DNA from: Pseudogulbenkiania sp.
GTDB taxonomy: Bacteria > Pseudomonadota > Gammaproteobacteria > Burkholderiales > Chromobacteriaceae
Assembly (NCBI GenBank): GCA_018260425.1
Contig: JAGLBD010000040.1
Location: 1-32,938 of the forward strand
Reading direction: 5' to 3'
Length of the DNA stretch: 32,938 nucleotides
The translations under genes were made by a program, and so were the position numbers. A model generated the notes under the pieces. That model was not told the DNA's origin. It saw only the letters and a program-made list of their open reading frames with translations, and ran no database searches. Each line of letters opens with the position of its first letter. Position 1 is the first letter of the stretch. Shown one piece after another: positions 8,834-16,836 of the stretch.

Positions 8834-8860
8834 CGGCCGCTGCGGCGGCCGTTTTCTTTC
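8834..8860 (+). terminator. Intrinsic terminator after the NlpC/P60 gene
   Basis: The stem CGGCCGC (8834-8840) and GCGGCCG (8845-8851) has loop TGCG and is followed by TTTTCTTTC. It begins 10 bases after the stop codon. It separates the hydrolase from the lol operon and argues that the next small gene starts downstream of it. Confidence 0.85.
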
Positions 8861-8896
8861 GTAATGGGCTTAACAGAACAGGATAGCGACGTGGCG

Positions 8897-9103
8897 ATGG
8901 AATTCCCGGTATGGCGCGACCCGCAAGGCAATGTGGTCGCGTGTGTGGAAAAGATCAAGGTAATGACGGAAAACCTCGAGGAACTGCAGCAAATGGCGCA
9001 GGATGCCTTTGAGGATGCCCTGTTGATGGGCTGCGAGGAGAATCAGGTCAGGACCTTCCTGACCGAGATGATGCAACAGCTGCACAACCCCTACACCTCC
9101 TGA
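8897..9103 (+). CDS. Small uncharacterised protein heading the lol operon
   Basis: A 68-residue acidic cytoplasmic protein beginning MEFPVWRDPQGNVVAC and ending HNPYTS. It has no signal peptide or membrane helix; residues 16-60 are predominantly helical in character. The start is uncertain: ATG 8897, GTG 8891 (AGGA 7 bases before it) or ATG 8864 (inside the reading frame just after the terminator). It lies 14 bases before lolC, so the two are probably co-transcribed. I have the impression of similar small proteins next to lol genes in related betaproteobacteria but cannot name a family. Function unknown. Confidence 0.75.
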   Translation: MEFPVWRDPQGNVVACVEKIKVMTENLEELQQMAQDAFEDALLMGCEENQVRTFLTEMMQQLHNPYTS

Positions 9104-9117
9104 AAGCGTTCACCGTC

Positions 9118-10365
9118 ATGCTGTCTTCCTTCGAGGCCATTATTGGCCTGCGCTATCTGCGCGCCCGGCGCCGCAATGGTTTCATTTCTTTTATTTCACT
9201 GGTGTCGGTCATTGGTATCGCCCTGGGCGTGGCGGCCCTGATCATCGTGCTGTCGGTGATGAACGGCTTTCAGAAAGAAGTCCGAGGACGGTTTCTGGGG
9301 GTGGTTTCCCATATCGAGGTGAGCGCCTATCAGGGACAGCTGGCCGATTGGCCGCATGTCGACGGTATCGTGCGCAAGGATTCCCACGTCGTGGCGACGG
9401 CCCCCTATGTCAATGCCCAGGCCTTGCTGACCTCGTCCGGACAGCAGAGCGGTGCGGTGGTGCGGGGTATCGACCCGGCCCGTGAAGACGGTGTGGTGGA
9501 TATCGGGCGCAATATGGTGCGCGGCCGGATGGACAGTCTCAAGCCGGGCGAATTCGGCATCCTGCTAGGCGCCGGGCTTGCGCGCCAACTGGGCGTCGGT
9601 GTCGGAGAAAAGGTCACCGTGATTACCCCGCAGGGCAATGTCACGCCGGCCGGCATGGTGCCGCGTATCAAACAATTTACCGTCGTCGGGGTGTTCCGCG
9701 CAGCGGCGTTCAACTGGGACTCGTCGCTGGCGATGATTCATGTGCGTGATGCCCAGGTGCTGTTCCGTATGGGCAGTTCGGTGTCCGGCCTGCGCCTGAA
9801 GCTGGATGACGCGATGGCGGCTCCCCAGGTGAAACACACCCTGTCGACCTGGCTTCCCCCGGAAAACACTGTTTCCGACTGGACCGACATGAATGCCGAC
9901 TATTTCCGTGCGGTACAGGTCGAGAAACGCATGATGACGCTGATCCTGACGCTGATCGTGGCGGTGGCGGCGTTCAATCTGGTGTCGACGCTGGTGATGG
10001 TGGTGACCGACAAGCGTGCCGACATCGCCATTCTGCGCACCCTCGGGGCATCGCCCGCCAGCATCATGCGGATTTTCATGATCCAGGGGAGTGTGGCCGG
10101 GGTGAGCGGCACGTGCGCCGGCGTGGTCGGCGGCTTGCTGGTCTGCGCCAATATGGACCATATTTTCCATGCCATCGAGTGGGTGATCGGTTCGCCCTTG
10201 CTGTCCGCCGACGTCTACGGCATCGACTACCTGCCGACCGATGTCCAGAGTGCCGATGTGTTGATGATTACATTGGTGTCCTTGCTGCTGTCGCTGCTGG
10301 CAACCCTGTACCCGAGTTTCCGCGCGGCACGCACCCAACCGGCCGAGGCTTTGCGTTATGAATAG
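9118..10365 (+). CDS. lolC: Lipoprotein-releasing ABC transporter permease (LolC/LolE/LolF family)
   Basis: A 415-residue inner-membrane subunit that, with LolD, extracts mature lipoproteins and passes them to LolA. The first membrane helix is at about 24-47 ([19 protein letters not shown]). A large periplasmic MacB/PCD-like domain follows (50-265), and then three helices at about 272-296, 316-343 and 381-402. Only one permease gene is present: lolD follows with an 8-base overlap, and an MscS gene comes next where enterobacteria would have lolE. The complex may therefore be a homodimeric LolF-type permease plus LolD. The symbol lolC reflects the usual annotation; lolF may be more accurate if no second permease exists elsewhere. 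Confidence 0.93.
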   Translation: MLSSFEAIIGLRYLRARRRNGFISFISLVSVIGIALGVAALIIVLSVMNGFQKEVRGRFLGVVSHIEVSAYQGQLADWPHVDGIVRKDSHVVATAPYVNAQALLTSSGQQSGAVVRGIDPAREDGVVDIGRNMVRGRMDSLKPGEFGILLGAGLARQLGVGVGEKVTVITPQGNVTPAGMVPRIKQFTVVGVFRAAAFNWDSSLAMIHVRDAQVLFRMGSSVSGLRLKLDDAMAAPQVKHTLSTWLPPENTVSDWTDMNADYFRAVQVEKRMMTLILTLIVAVAAFNLVSTLVMVVTDKRADIAILRTLGASPASIMRIFMIQGSVAGVSGTCAGVVGGLLVCANMDHIFHAIEWVIGSPLLSADVYGIDYLPTDVQSADVLMITLVSLLLSLLATLYPSFRAARTQPAEALRYE

Positions 10366-11041
10366 TGTAGTGAACTGTCGTGGCCTGTCGCGGGTTTACA
10401 GCGAAGGCAACCTGAATGTCACCGTGCTGGACGGCATCGATCTGGATGTGGCGATCGGCGAACGGGTAGCCATTGTCGGTGCCTCCGGCTCCGGCAAAAG
10501 CACCTTGCTGCATTTGCTGGGCGGACTGGATACCCCCAGTGCGGGTCACATCGAGGTGTTGGGGCAGGATCTGGCCGGTATGAGCGAGGCCGAGCGTGGC
10601 CGGTTGCGCAATGAAAAGCTGGGCTTTGTTTACCAGTTCCACCATTTGCTGCAAGAGTTCACCGCGCTGGAAAATGTCATGATGCCGCTGTTGATCCGCC
10701 GGCAGAAACGCAGCGATGCCGAACGGGAAGCCCGGGCTATCCTTGAGAAGGTGGGGCTGGGCAAGCGTCTCGAACACAAGCCCGGCGAGTTGTCGGGCGG
10801 GGAGCGCCAGCGTGCCGCCATTGCCCGTGCTTTGGTGACCCGACCGGCCTGCCTGTTGGCGGACGAACCGACCGGTAATCTGGATACGCATACGGCCAAT
10901 CAGGTTTTTGACCTGATGATGGAATTGAATCAAAGTCTCGGTACCAGCCTGCTTATCGTTACCCACGACATCGAGTTGGCCTCGCGGGCCGATCGTTGTT
11001 TACGGTTGACCGACGACGGACTGGTTCCGAACCGCGCATGA
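10358..11041 (+). CDS. lolD: Lipoprotein-releasing system ATP-binding protein LolD
   Basis: A 227-residue ABC ATPase, normal for LolD. Walker A is GASGSGKST (41-49), the signature is [15 protein letters not shown], Walker B is [11 protein letters not shown], and the switch His lies in VTHD. It powers lipoprotein release by the permease encoded just upstream. The start ATG lies inside the end of the permease gene (8-base overlap), consistent with translational coupling. Pairing with the permease distinguishes it from the closely similar MacB/FtsE ATPases. Confidence 0.96.
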   Translation: MNSVVNCRGLSRVYSEGNLNVTVLDGIDLDVAIGERVAIVGASGSGKSTLLHLLGGLDTPSAGHIEVLGQDLAGMSEAERGRLRNEKLGFVYQFHHLLQEFTALENVMMPLLIRRQKRSDAEREARAILEKVGLGKRLEHKPGELSGGERQRAAIARALVTRPACLLADEPTGNLDTHTANQVFDLMMELNQSLGTSLLIVTHDIELASRADRCLRLTDDGLVPNRA

Positions 11042-11051
11042 GGAAGTTGAC

Positions 11052-12362
11052 GTGATTTTTCGTCGCGAAGATATTGCCCTGTCGTCGATGATCGACTGGC
11101 TGAGCACCACCTATGGCTTGGTCGAAGTGGGGATTGCCGCTGTCTGCGTGGCGATCGGTGTGTGGGTGTCGAAGAAACTCTATCTGCGCTGGTTTGGCTC
11201 CGATTCCGAGCGGCTGGACCGCTTTTTGCCGTATGTCGGCTACCGGATGGTGTTTCCGCTCTCGGCGCAACTGCTGGTCGTCATCTCGTCGGTCATCTGG
11301 GTATTGATCCTTGGCCATCGCGCCCACGTCCTGCAAGTGGTGTCCGCCATGCTGTTCTGGATGGCGGTGATTCGCGTACTGGCCGCTTTGTTGCGGCATG
11401 CCTTGCCCAGCGGCCATTTCGAGCGGCGCACCGAGCAACTGGTCGCCACCTTGTTCTGGATGGCGTTTGTCACCTGGGCCAGCAATCTCGATGATTTCGT
11501 GCTGGAAGGTTTGCAGTCGATCACCTTCCGGGTCGGCAAGACGCAACTCGACCTGCTGATGATCCTCACCGCGATGCTGTGGATATCGGTGATCGTGCTG
11601 GGGGCGCTGACCTTGAGCCGGGCGCTGGAAAAGCGCCTGATGCAGTTGTCCGATCTTGATGAAAACCTGCGGCTGGTGCTGGCCAAACTGACACGGACCT
11701 TGCTGGTGGTGTCGGCGGTGCTGATTGCCTTGCCGGTGCTGGGGATTGACCTGACCGTGCTGTCGGTATTCAGCGGGGCGGTGGGTGTCGGTCTGGGTTT
11801 GGGCCTGCAGAAAATTGCCAGTAACTACATTTCCGGATTCATCATCCTGCTGGACCGCTCGATCCGGATTGGCGACCGGCTGATGATCGATAACCGGGTT
11901 GGTTACGTCAACAAGATCACCTCGCGCTACGTCGTGCTCAAGGGGCTGGACGGGTCCGAGGCACTGGTGCCGAACGATACCCTGATTGCCAACACCGTGA
12001 TCAACCAGTCGTATTCCGACAAGAAGATCTGGACCAGTGTCACGGTGAGCGTGGCGTACGATACCGATCTGGATCAGGCGCTGGCCTTGCTGCGCGAGGC
12101 GGCCAAACATCCGCGCATCGTGCAGAATCCCGGGCCGAATGCCTATCTGGTCAACTTTGGCGATAGCAGCATCACGCTCGAACTGGGCTATTGGGTGCTG
12201 GATCCGGAAAACGGTTTTCTCAGCCTGAAATCCGATTTGCTGATGCGCATCTGGCGATTGTTCAAGGAGCACGATATCCAGATGCCGTTCCCGCAGCGGG
12301 AAGTGCGCATCATCAATGAGGCCGGCAAAGGTTCGCCGCTGGATTCGATGGTGGGCGAGTAA
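11052..12362 (+). CDS. MscS-family mechanosensitive channel
   Basis: A 436-residue inner-membrane channel that should open on membrane tension during osmotic downshock. About six hydrophobic segments precede the conserved MscS domain: roughly 17-38, 62-85, 92-115, 132-152, 172-195 and 213-235. The pore-lining TM3 pattern is GAVGVGLGLGLQKIASN, followed by FIILLDRSIRIGDRL at the start of the beta domain and a C-terminal alpha/beta vestibule. The extra N-terminal helices resemble the larger MscS-like channels rather than the three-helix MscS. It starts with GTG at 11052 behind AGGAAG, 10 bases after lolD, so it is likely part of the lol transcript. Confidence 0.93.
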   Translation: MIFRREDIALSSMIDWLSTTYGLVEVGIAAVCVAIGVWVSKKLYLRWFGSDSERLDRFLPYVGYRMVFPLSAQLLVVISSVIWVLILGHRAHVLQVVSAMLFWMAVIRVLAALLRHALPSGHFERRTEQLVATLFWMAFVTWASNLDDFVLEGLQSITFRVGKTQLDLLMILTAMLWISVIVLGALTLSRALEKRLMQLSDLDENLRLVLAKLTRTLLVVSAVLIALPVLGIDLTVLSVFSGAVGVGLGLGLQKIASNYISGFIILLDRSIRIGDRLMIDNRVGYVNKITSRYVVLKGLDGSEALVPNDTLIANTVINQSYSDKKIWTSVTVSVAYDTDLDQALALLREAAKHPRIVQNPGPNAYLVNFGDSSITLELGYWVLDPENGFLSLKSDLLMRIWRLFKEHDIQMPFPQREVRIINEAGKGSPLDSMVGE

Positions 12363-12364
12363 CC

Positions 12365-12820
12365 GTGGGCAGCAAGCAGCCGGTCTCCGCCCTGGTCATC
12401 ATCCATACCCCGGAGGGTCTGGTGCTGCTGATCGAGCGAGCCGACCATCCGGGCTACTGGCAGTCAGTGACCGGCAGCCGGGAAGCGCAGGAAAGCATCG
12501 CCGATACGGCGCAGCGGGAGGTCCGCGAAGAGACGGGCTTGCAGCCGTCCGCTGGAATCTGGAGTGATTGGCAGCAGTCCAACTGCTATGAAATCTATCC
12601 CGAGTGGCGCCATCGTTATCCGGACGGCGTGACGCACAACACCGAACATGTTTTCAGCGTGTGCGTGCCGGCACCGGTGGCGGTCACGCTGGCGCCCGAT
12701 GAGCACCTTGCCAGTCGCTGGGTGGATTGGCATGAAGCCGCGGCCAGGGTGTTTTCTCCCTCCAATGCCGCTGCTATCCGGACCCTGGCGCAACGTCTTG
12801 ACTGGACGCCACCGGAATGA
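12365..12820 (+). CDS. nudB: Dihydroneopterin triphosphate diphosphatase (Nudix)
   Basis: A 151-residue Nudix hydrolase that removes pyrophosphate from dihydroneopterin triphosphate, the second step of the pterin branch of folate synthesis. The Nudix box is perfect: Gly37, Glu43, then REVREETGL (51-59). Surrounding sequence (VSALVIIHTPEGLVLLIERAD, and YWQSVTGS just before the box) is typical of NudB. It starts with GTG two bases after the MscS stop and overlaps the next gene by ATGA, so the operon continues. Confidence 0.9.
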   Translation: MGSKQPVSALVIIHTPEGLVLLIERADHPGYWQSVTGSREAQESIADTAQREVREETGLQPSAGIWSDWQQSNCYEIYPEWRHRYPDGVTHNTEHVFSVCVPAPVAVTLAPDEHLASRWVDWHEAAARVFSPSNAAAIRTLAQRLDWTPPE

Positions 12821-13569
12821 AACCGCTCCGGGTGGTGAGCTACAACATCCACAAAGGGATGTCGCCGCTAAACCGGCATGTGCGGGTCGATGATATTTCC
12901 CGCCATCTCACCCCCCTCTCTCCCGATCTGGTTTTTCTGCAGGAGGTTCAGGGTCGTAACGCATTGCGAGCCCTGCAGCACCCCTCCTGGCCTTCCGTGC
13001 CACAACACCATTACCTGGCTCGCCAATTGTCCTTGCGGGCCGCCTACGGGCTTAACGCGGCCTATGAGCATGGTCATCACGGCAATGCGCTGTTGTCGCG
13101 CTTCCCGGTAGAAACCTGGTGCAACCGGGATATCTCGGTAAACAGTTTCGAGCGGCGCGGCCTGCTGCATTGTCGCCTGACGCCGCGTGGCTGGCCGTGT
13201 GCCGTGGCGGCCTTGTGTGTCCACCTGAATTTGCTGGGGCATGACCGGCGCAAGCAGTATCGCGAGCTGACGCGTTACATCAATGGCGAAATTCCCGCCG
13301 GGATGCCGGTTATTCTGGCTGGCGACTTCAACGATTGGCGCGGCGATGCCTCTGCCGATTTGTTGCGCGAGGCGGGGCTGGTGGAAGTTTTCCAGACCTT
13401 GCATGGCCGTCATGCCGATAGTTTTCCGGCGCGTTTGCCCGTGCTGAGACTCGACCGTATTTACGTGCGCGGCGTTGTGCCGGTCGAGGCGGGAGTGCTG
13501 CGCGGCGAGCCATGGAACCGCTTGTCCGACCATCTTCCCTTGCAGGCTTCTTTGCGGCTGGATATATAA
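12817..13569 (+). CDS. Endonuclease/exonuclease/phosphatase (EEP) family protein
   Basis: A 250-residue metal-dependent phosphodiesterase of the EEP superfamily. Motifs in order: Asn in VVSYNIHKG (6-14), the metal-binding Glu in FLQEVQ (about 42), NALLSRFPV, the VHLNLLGHDRRKQ segment, AGDFNDWRG (active-site Asp/Asn), RLDRIYV, and the terminal SDHLPL His. There is no signal peptide, so it is cytoplasmic. The family includes nucleases, sphingomyelinase-like enzymes and phosphoinositide phosphatases; the substrate cannot be read from sequence. Its start overlaps nudB in an ATGA. It is the last gene of the operon starting at 8897. Confidence 0.9.
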   Translation: MKPLRVVSYNIHKGMSPLNRHVRVDDISRHLTPLSPDLVFLQEVQGRNALRALQHPSWPSVPQHHYLARQLSLRAAYGLNAAYEHGHHGNALLSRFPVETWCNRDISVNSFERRGLLHCRLTPRGWPCAVAALCVHLNLLGHDRRKQYRELTRYINGEIPAGMPVILAGDFNDWRGDASADLLREAGLVEVFQTLHGRHADSFPARLPVLRLDRIYVRGVVPVEAGVLRGEPWNRLSDHLPLQASLRLDI

Positions 13570-13588
13570 AAATGCGTCATGTGTGTTT

Positions 13589-13605
13589 ATATATGCGCCA
13601 TATAT
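13589..13605. repeat. AT-rich palindrome upstream of the methionine transporter leader
   Basis: Perfect 7-bp arms ATATATG and CATATAT flank a CGC centre. It lies 20 bases after the EEP gene and 22 bases before the candidate met -35. It could be a protein-binding site; no T-run follows, so it is not a standard terminator. Confidence 0.35.
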
Positions 13606-13626
13606 GACATGGTTATCATGGTTGGC

Positions 13627-13655
13627 TTGACTCGAAACGAAAATACCTGTTCAAT
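13627..13655 (+). promoter_or_regulatory. Candidate promoter of metNIQ
   Basis: TTGACT (13627-13632), 17 bases, then TTCAAT (13650-13655); an alternative -10 TTTAAT is at 13655-13660. Either places the transcript start just before the riboswitch aptamer at 13671, which supports the leader reading. Confidence 0.45.
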
Positions 13656-13670
13656 TTAATACACAATTTA

Positions 13671-13719
13671 TCGCCGATTTGAACACAGCTTGCGGGCGTA
13701 AAACAGCTAAAGCGTGGGT
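13671..13719 (+). ncRNA. SAM-II (SAM-alpha, metA-type) riboswitch aptamer
   Basis: The conserved blocks of the SAM-II class appear in order: P1 5' strand CGCC (13672-13675), GATTTG (13676-13681), GCTTGC (13688-13693), P1 3' strand GGCG (13695-13698), TAAAACA (13699-13705) and GCTAAA (13706-13711). The pseudoknot can form from loop CACAGC (13684-13689) pairing with GCT (13706-13708) and GTG (13714-13716). The class binds S-adenosylmethionine and shuts off methionine genes; here it precedes metNIQ, a fitting target. SAM-II is known mainly from alphaproteobacteria. The assignment is by eye against the remembered consensus. Confidence 0.82.
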
Positions 13720-13747
13720 AGCCAGCCCGACAGTCTGGTTACACCAT
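13714..13747 (+). other. Hairpin in the met leader competing with the aptamer tail
   Basis: GTAGCCAG (13718-13725) pairs with CTGGTTAC (13735-13742), one G-U pair included. The stem extends downward with GTGG (13714-13717) and CCAT (13744-13747) past a one-base bulge. The lower strand GTG is the same segment used by the aptamer pseudoknot, so the two pairings exclude each other at that point. It is probably part of the expression platform. Confidence 0.5.
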
Positions 13748-13779
13748 TTCTCGATTTGCATCGAAAAATTCCACAGCAG

Positions 13780-13819
13780 AAAGCCCGCCAGCACTCCAGT
13801 TCGGCGGGCTTTTTGTTTT
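13780..13819 (+). terminator. Intrinsic terminator in the metNIQ leader (expression platform)
   Basis: AAGCCCGCC (13781-13789) and GGCGGGCTT (13803-13811) form a 9-bp stem with a 13-base loop, followed by TTTTTTGTTTT-like sequence (13810-13819). It sits only 12 bases before the metN start codon, downstream of the SAM-II aptamer. GCGGGC (13692-13697), overlapping the aptamer P1 3' strand, is complementary to GCCCGC (13783-13788) of the terminator and could act as antiterminator when SAM is absent. Confidence 0.88.
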
Positions 13820-13831
13820 ACGGAGTTTTTG

Positions 13832-14569
13832 ATGATTCATCTCAATCAGGTTGAAAAACGTTTCCAGCACCCCGATGGTGGCTGGTTCTCTGCGGTTCAA
13901 CCGACGTCCTTGTCCATTCGTGCCGGCGAGATCTTTGGCCTGATCGGTTTTTCCGGTGCCGGTAAGTCGACACTGCTGCGCCTGATCAATTTGCTCGAGC
14001 GTCCGGATGCCGGCGCCGTGTTGGTCGATGGTCAGGATCTCACCGCATTGACGTCCCGCCAGTTGCGTGATGCCCGCCAGAATATCGGCATGGTGTTCCA
14101 GCAATTCAACCTGATGGCCAACCGTACCGTTGCCGAGAATATCGCCTTTCCGCTGGAAGTCGCCGGCTGGTCGAAGCATGACATCCGTGTGCGTGTCGCC
14201 GAATGTCTGGACGTGGTGCATTTGTCGGATCGTGCCGAGCACTATCCTGCCCAACTGTCCGGTGGCCAGAAGCAGCGCGTCGGCATTGCCCGTGCGCTGG
14301 CTTCGCGTCCCAAGGTCATTCTGGCCGACGAACCGACATCGGCGCTGGACCCCCGTACCACCCAGTCCATTCTCGACTGCCTCTCGGAAATCAATCAGCG
14401 CTTCGGGGTCACGGTGGTGATTGTCACGCATGAAATGGGCGTGATCCGTTCCATCTGCCACCGTGCCGCCTTGCTCGACAAGGGCGAAGTGGTGGAAATC
14501 ATGGATATTGCCAATGGTCAGGTAGATGCTCGTTCTGCCCTGGCTGTTTCCTTGCTGGAGGCCGCGTAA
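13832..14569 (+). CDS. metN: Methionine ABC importer ATP-binding protein MetN, short form
   Basis: The ATPase of the D/L-methionine importer. Walker A is GFSGAGKST (about 43-51), the signature is [15 protein letters not shown], Walker B is [11 protein letters not shown], and the switch is VTHEMGV. It has 245 residues, about 100 fewer than the 343-residue E. coli protein: the C-terminal NIL/ACT-like domain that binds methionine and causes trans-inhibition is absent. The frame is open upstream to 13679, but that stretch is the structured leader. The ATG at 13832 has CGGAG at the right distance. It overlaps metI by one base (TAATG). Control seems to lie at the RNA level through the SAM-II leader. 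Confidence 0.95.
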   Translation: MIHLNQVEKRFQHPDGGWFSAVQPTSLSIRAGEIFGLIGFSGAGKSTLLRLINLLERPDAGAVLVDGQDLTALTSRQLRDARQNIGMVFQQFNLMANRTVAENIAFPLEVAGWSKHDIRVRVAECLDVVHLSDRAEHYPAQLSGGQKQRVGIARALASRPKVILADEPTSALDPRTTQSILDCLSEINQRFGVTVVIVTHEMGVIRSICHRAALLDKGEVVEIMDIANGQVDARSALAVSLLEAA

Positions 14570-15255
14570 TGGATGCCGTGTCACTGAACGAAGCGTGGGT
14601 GAATCTGCTTTCGCTGGCGCCCGAAATCGGTCAGGCCGGGCTGGAAACGCTGATCATGTTGTCGATTGGCTTGTTTAGCGCGTTGGTGCTGGGTGGCCCG
14701 CTGGGCATCCTGCTCTACCTGAGCCAACCGGGACAGATGTTCGCCAATCGTACCTTGTGCGGGGTACTGGGCTGGTTCGTCAATCTGGTGCGTTCCTTCC
14801 CCTTCATTATTTTGCTGGTCACGCTGGGGCCGCTGACCCGTGTGCTGATCGGTAGCACCATTGGCCCGGTGGCCGCGTCGGTATCGCTGTCGTTTGCCGC
14901 GATTCCGTACTTTGCCCGTCTGGTCGAACAAAGTCTGCGCGAGATTCCGCGCGGGGTCATCGAAGCGGCCGAAGCCATGGGCGCCAGCCCGCTGCGCATC
15001 ATTGTCAGTGTGTTGCTCAACGAGGCGCGCTCGGGACTGATTTCCGCGTTGACCATCCTGACCATCAGTTTTCTGTCTTATTCGTCCGTCGCCGGTGTGG
15101 TGGGTGGCGGCGGCATCGGCGACCTGGCCATCCGTTACGGTTACTACCGCTTCCAGACCGAAGTCATGGTGGCGATGGTGCTGCTGCTGGTCGTGATCGT
15201 GCAAGTGATTCAATTTGCGGGCAATCGTCTGGCTGCCCGCCTCGACAAACGTTGA
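14569..15255 (+). CDS. metI: Methionine ABC importer permease MetI
   Basis: A 228-residue inner-membrane permease with five hydrophobic helices, normal for MetI. The coupling-helix (EAA-type) segment is EAAEAMGASPLRII (about 136-149), which docks on MetN. The final region SYSSVAGVVGGGGIGDLAIRYGY is characteristic of MetI. It starts at the last base of metN's stop codon and is followed 15 bases later by metQ. Confidence 0.96.
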   Translation: MDAVSLNEAWVNLLSLAPEIGQAGLETLIMLSIGLFSALVLGGPLGILLYLSQPGQMFANRTLCGVLGWFVNLVRSFPFIILLVTLGPLTRVLIGSTIGPVAASVSLSFAAIPYFARLVEQSLREIPRGVIEAAEAMGASPLRIIVSVLLNEARSGLISALTILTISFLSYSSVAGVVGGGGIGDLAIRYGYYRFQTEVMVAMVLLLVVIVQVIQFAGNRLAARLDKR

Positions 15256-15270
15256 ACTGGAGAAGAAACC

Positions 15271-16080
15271 ATGAGAAGCATTCTGACCAAAACCCTGTTG
15301 GCCTCGCTGGTGGGTCTGAGCCTGTCCGGCGCCGCGGTTGCTGCCGACCCGGCCAAGAAAGACATCGTGATTGGCACCACCGTGGGTGATTTTGGCGATA
15401 TGGTTCGCCAGTCGATCAAGCCGATTCTGGAAAAACAGGGCTACCGTGTCCGTCTGGTCGAGTTCACCGACTATGTTCGTCCCAACCTGGCACTGCAGGA
15501 AGGTTCGCTGGACGTCAATGTCTTCCAGCACAAGCCCTACCTGGACAACTTTGCCCGTGAACACAAACTGAACCTGAGCGCAGCCTTCCAGGTGCCGACC
15601 GCTCCGCTGGGCATCTATCCCGGCAAGTCGAAGGGCCTGAAAGACGTCAAGGAAGGCGCGACGCTGGCGGCTCCGAACGACCCGTCGAACTTTGCCCGCG
15701 CACTGGTGATGCTCAATGATCTGGGCTGGGTCAAGCTCAAGCCGGGTATCAATCCCCTGACCGCTTCCGAGCGCGACATCGCCCAGAACGTGAAGAAGGT
15801 CAAAATCATCCCGCTGGAAGCCGCCCAACTGCCGCGCGCCCGTGGCGATGCCGATTTTGCCGTGATCAATGGCAACTATGCCACCAGCTCCGGCATCAAG
15901 CTGACCGAAGCGATCTATCAGGAAAAGAGTTACGCCTATATCAACTGGGGCGTGATCAAGTCGGACAACATTGCCAAGCCGTGGGCCAAGGACGTGATCG
16001 CCGCCTACAATTCGCCGGAATTCCGCAAATGGGCTAGCGCCAAATACGTTGGCTACAAGCTCCCGGCCAGCTGGAAATAA
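15271..16080 (+). CDS. metQ: Methionine-binding protein MetQ, soluble periplasmic type
   Basis: A 269-residue substrate-binding protein of the NlpA/MetQ family that delivers methionine to MetNI. The signal peptide (1-25, ending GAAVAA before DPAKK) has a signal-peptidase-I type site. There is no lipobox cysteine, in contrast to the lipoprotein MetQ of E. coli and Neisseria. The mature domain shows family segments TTVGDFGDMV, VEFTDYVRPN, NVFQHKPYLD, APNDPSNFARAL and INGNYA. GGAGAAG precedes the ATG. It is followed by a strong terminator, ending the operon. Confidence 0.95.
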   Translation: MRSILTKTLLASLVGLSLSGAAVAADPAKKDIVIGTTVGDFGDMVRQSIKPILEKQGYRVRLVEFTDYVRPNLALQEGSLDVNVFQHKPYLDNFAREHKLNLSAAFQVPTAPLGIYPGKSKGLKDVKEGATLAAPNDPSNFARALVMLNDLGWVKLKPGINPLTASERDIAQNVKKVKIIPLEAAQLPRARGDADFAVINGNYATSSGIKLTEAIYQEKSYAYINWGVIKSDNIAKPWAKDVIAAYNSPEFRKWASAKYVGYKLPASWK

Positions 16081-16116
16081 GTGTTGTTGTAACCCGTCGT
16101 TGTATCAAGGCTTCTC

Positions 16117-16143
16117 GGAGGACTTCGGTCCTCCATTTTTTTT
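16117..16143 (+). terminator. Intrinsic terminator of metNIQ
   Basis: GGAGGAC (16117-16123), loop TTCG, GTCCTCC (16128-16134), then A and eight T residues (16136-16143). It lies 37 bases after the metQ stop and 20 bases before the end of the convergent HD-domain gene. Confidence 0.95.
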
Positions 16144-16162
16144 GAATCACGTCCTGCCGGTG

Positions 16163-16831
16163 TCAGACGACAGGACGACCGCACAACCACTCTTCACAAA
16201 ACGCCTCGCGAAACGCTTCGATGCGCGCCAGCCGCTGTTCACCGAGCTCGCGCCCCGCTTCGGTATTCATCGCGGCGGGCAGGCGGGCCAGTTTGACCAC
16301 GATATGGTCGAGCGCGTAGCGACGGTCATCCAGCGGCCGGTCGAGGCCCCGCGGATCCTGCGGGTGGGCGAGGTCGCTTCCCATGCGTCCGGCAATATAA
16401 AACAGCCGTGCAACCCCGATCATTCCCAGTGCATCCAGACGGTCGGCATCCTGCACGATGCAGGCTTCCAGCGTGCGGGGCGGGATATTGGCGGAAAAGC
16501 TGTGTGCTTCAATGGCATGGCCGACACTGTCCAGTTTGTCTCCCGGAAAACCTGTACCGGTCAGCAGTTGCTTCGCCAGTGTTGCCGACTGGCGGGAGGC
16601 CAGATGGCGTTCCGGATGATTCTTGGGGTGGTTGACCAGATCGTGCAGATAGCTGGCTGCGATGACGACGTCGGCATCGGCGGCGGGATACTGTTTCAGT
16701 AATTGAGCGGCAATGCCCCAGACCCGGTGCAGGTGGTTCAGGTCATGCGAGCCGTCAGTGTCGGACGGACGTGTTGCGAGGATGGCAAGCAGAGCGGCTT
16801 GCCAGCGGTGTTCGGCATCCAGCGGCATCAT
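16163..16831 (-). CDS. HD-domain phosphohydrolase (YedJ-like)
   Basis: A 222-residue cytoplasmic metal-dependent phosphohydrolase. Metal ligands are His29/His33 in GSHDLNHLHRV, the His63-Asp64 doublet in YLHDLVNHP, and Asp128/Asp130 in IVQDADRLDALG. These and the overall order match the YedJ-type HD proteins, whose substrate is not settled. The start is ATG 16831 (a second ATG follows at 16828), 5 bases after the stop of the GNAT gene, so the two are co-transcribed. A longer frame to 16879 would overlap that gene and is less likely. Confidence 0.9.
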   Translation of the reverse strand: MMPLDAEHRWQAALLAILATRPSDTDGSHDLNHLHRVWGIAAQLLKQYPAADADVVIAASYLHDLVNHPKNHPERHLASRQSATLAKQLLTGTGFPGDKLDSVGHAIEAHSFSANIPPRTLEACIVQDADRLDALGMIGVARLFYIAGRMGSDLAHPQDPRGLDRPLDDRRYALDHIVVKLARLPAAMNTEAGRELGEQRLARIEAFREAFCEEWLCGRPVV

Positions 16832-16836
16832 GACTT

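Noticed and set aside
8828-8896. Earlier start for the 68-residue protein before lolC
   Set aside because: The extension to 8828 would run through the intrinsic terminator at 8834-8860 and lacks a ribosome site; ATG 8864 remains possible.
10959-12272. 437-codon antisense frame over the MscS gene
   Set aside because: His/Gln-rich shadow frame without motifs, opposite a gene with clear MscS signatures.
13679-13831. Upstream extension of metN by 51 codons
   Set aside because: The stretch is the SAM-II aptamer, hairpins and terminator; no ribosome site before it, and MetN homologues start at the ATG at 13832.
13679-13831. Leader-peptide attenuation (Met-codon leader) for metNIQ
   Set aside because: No short frame with a ribosome site and clustered Met codons was found; the aptamer match explains the terminator better.
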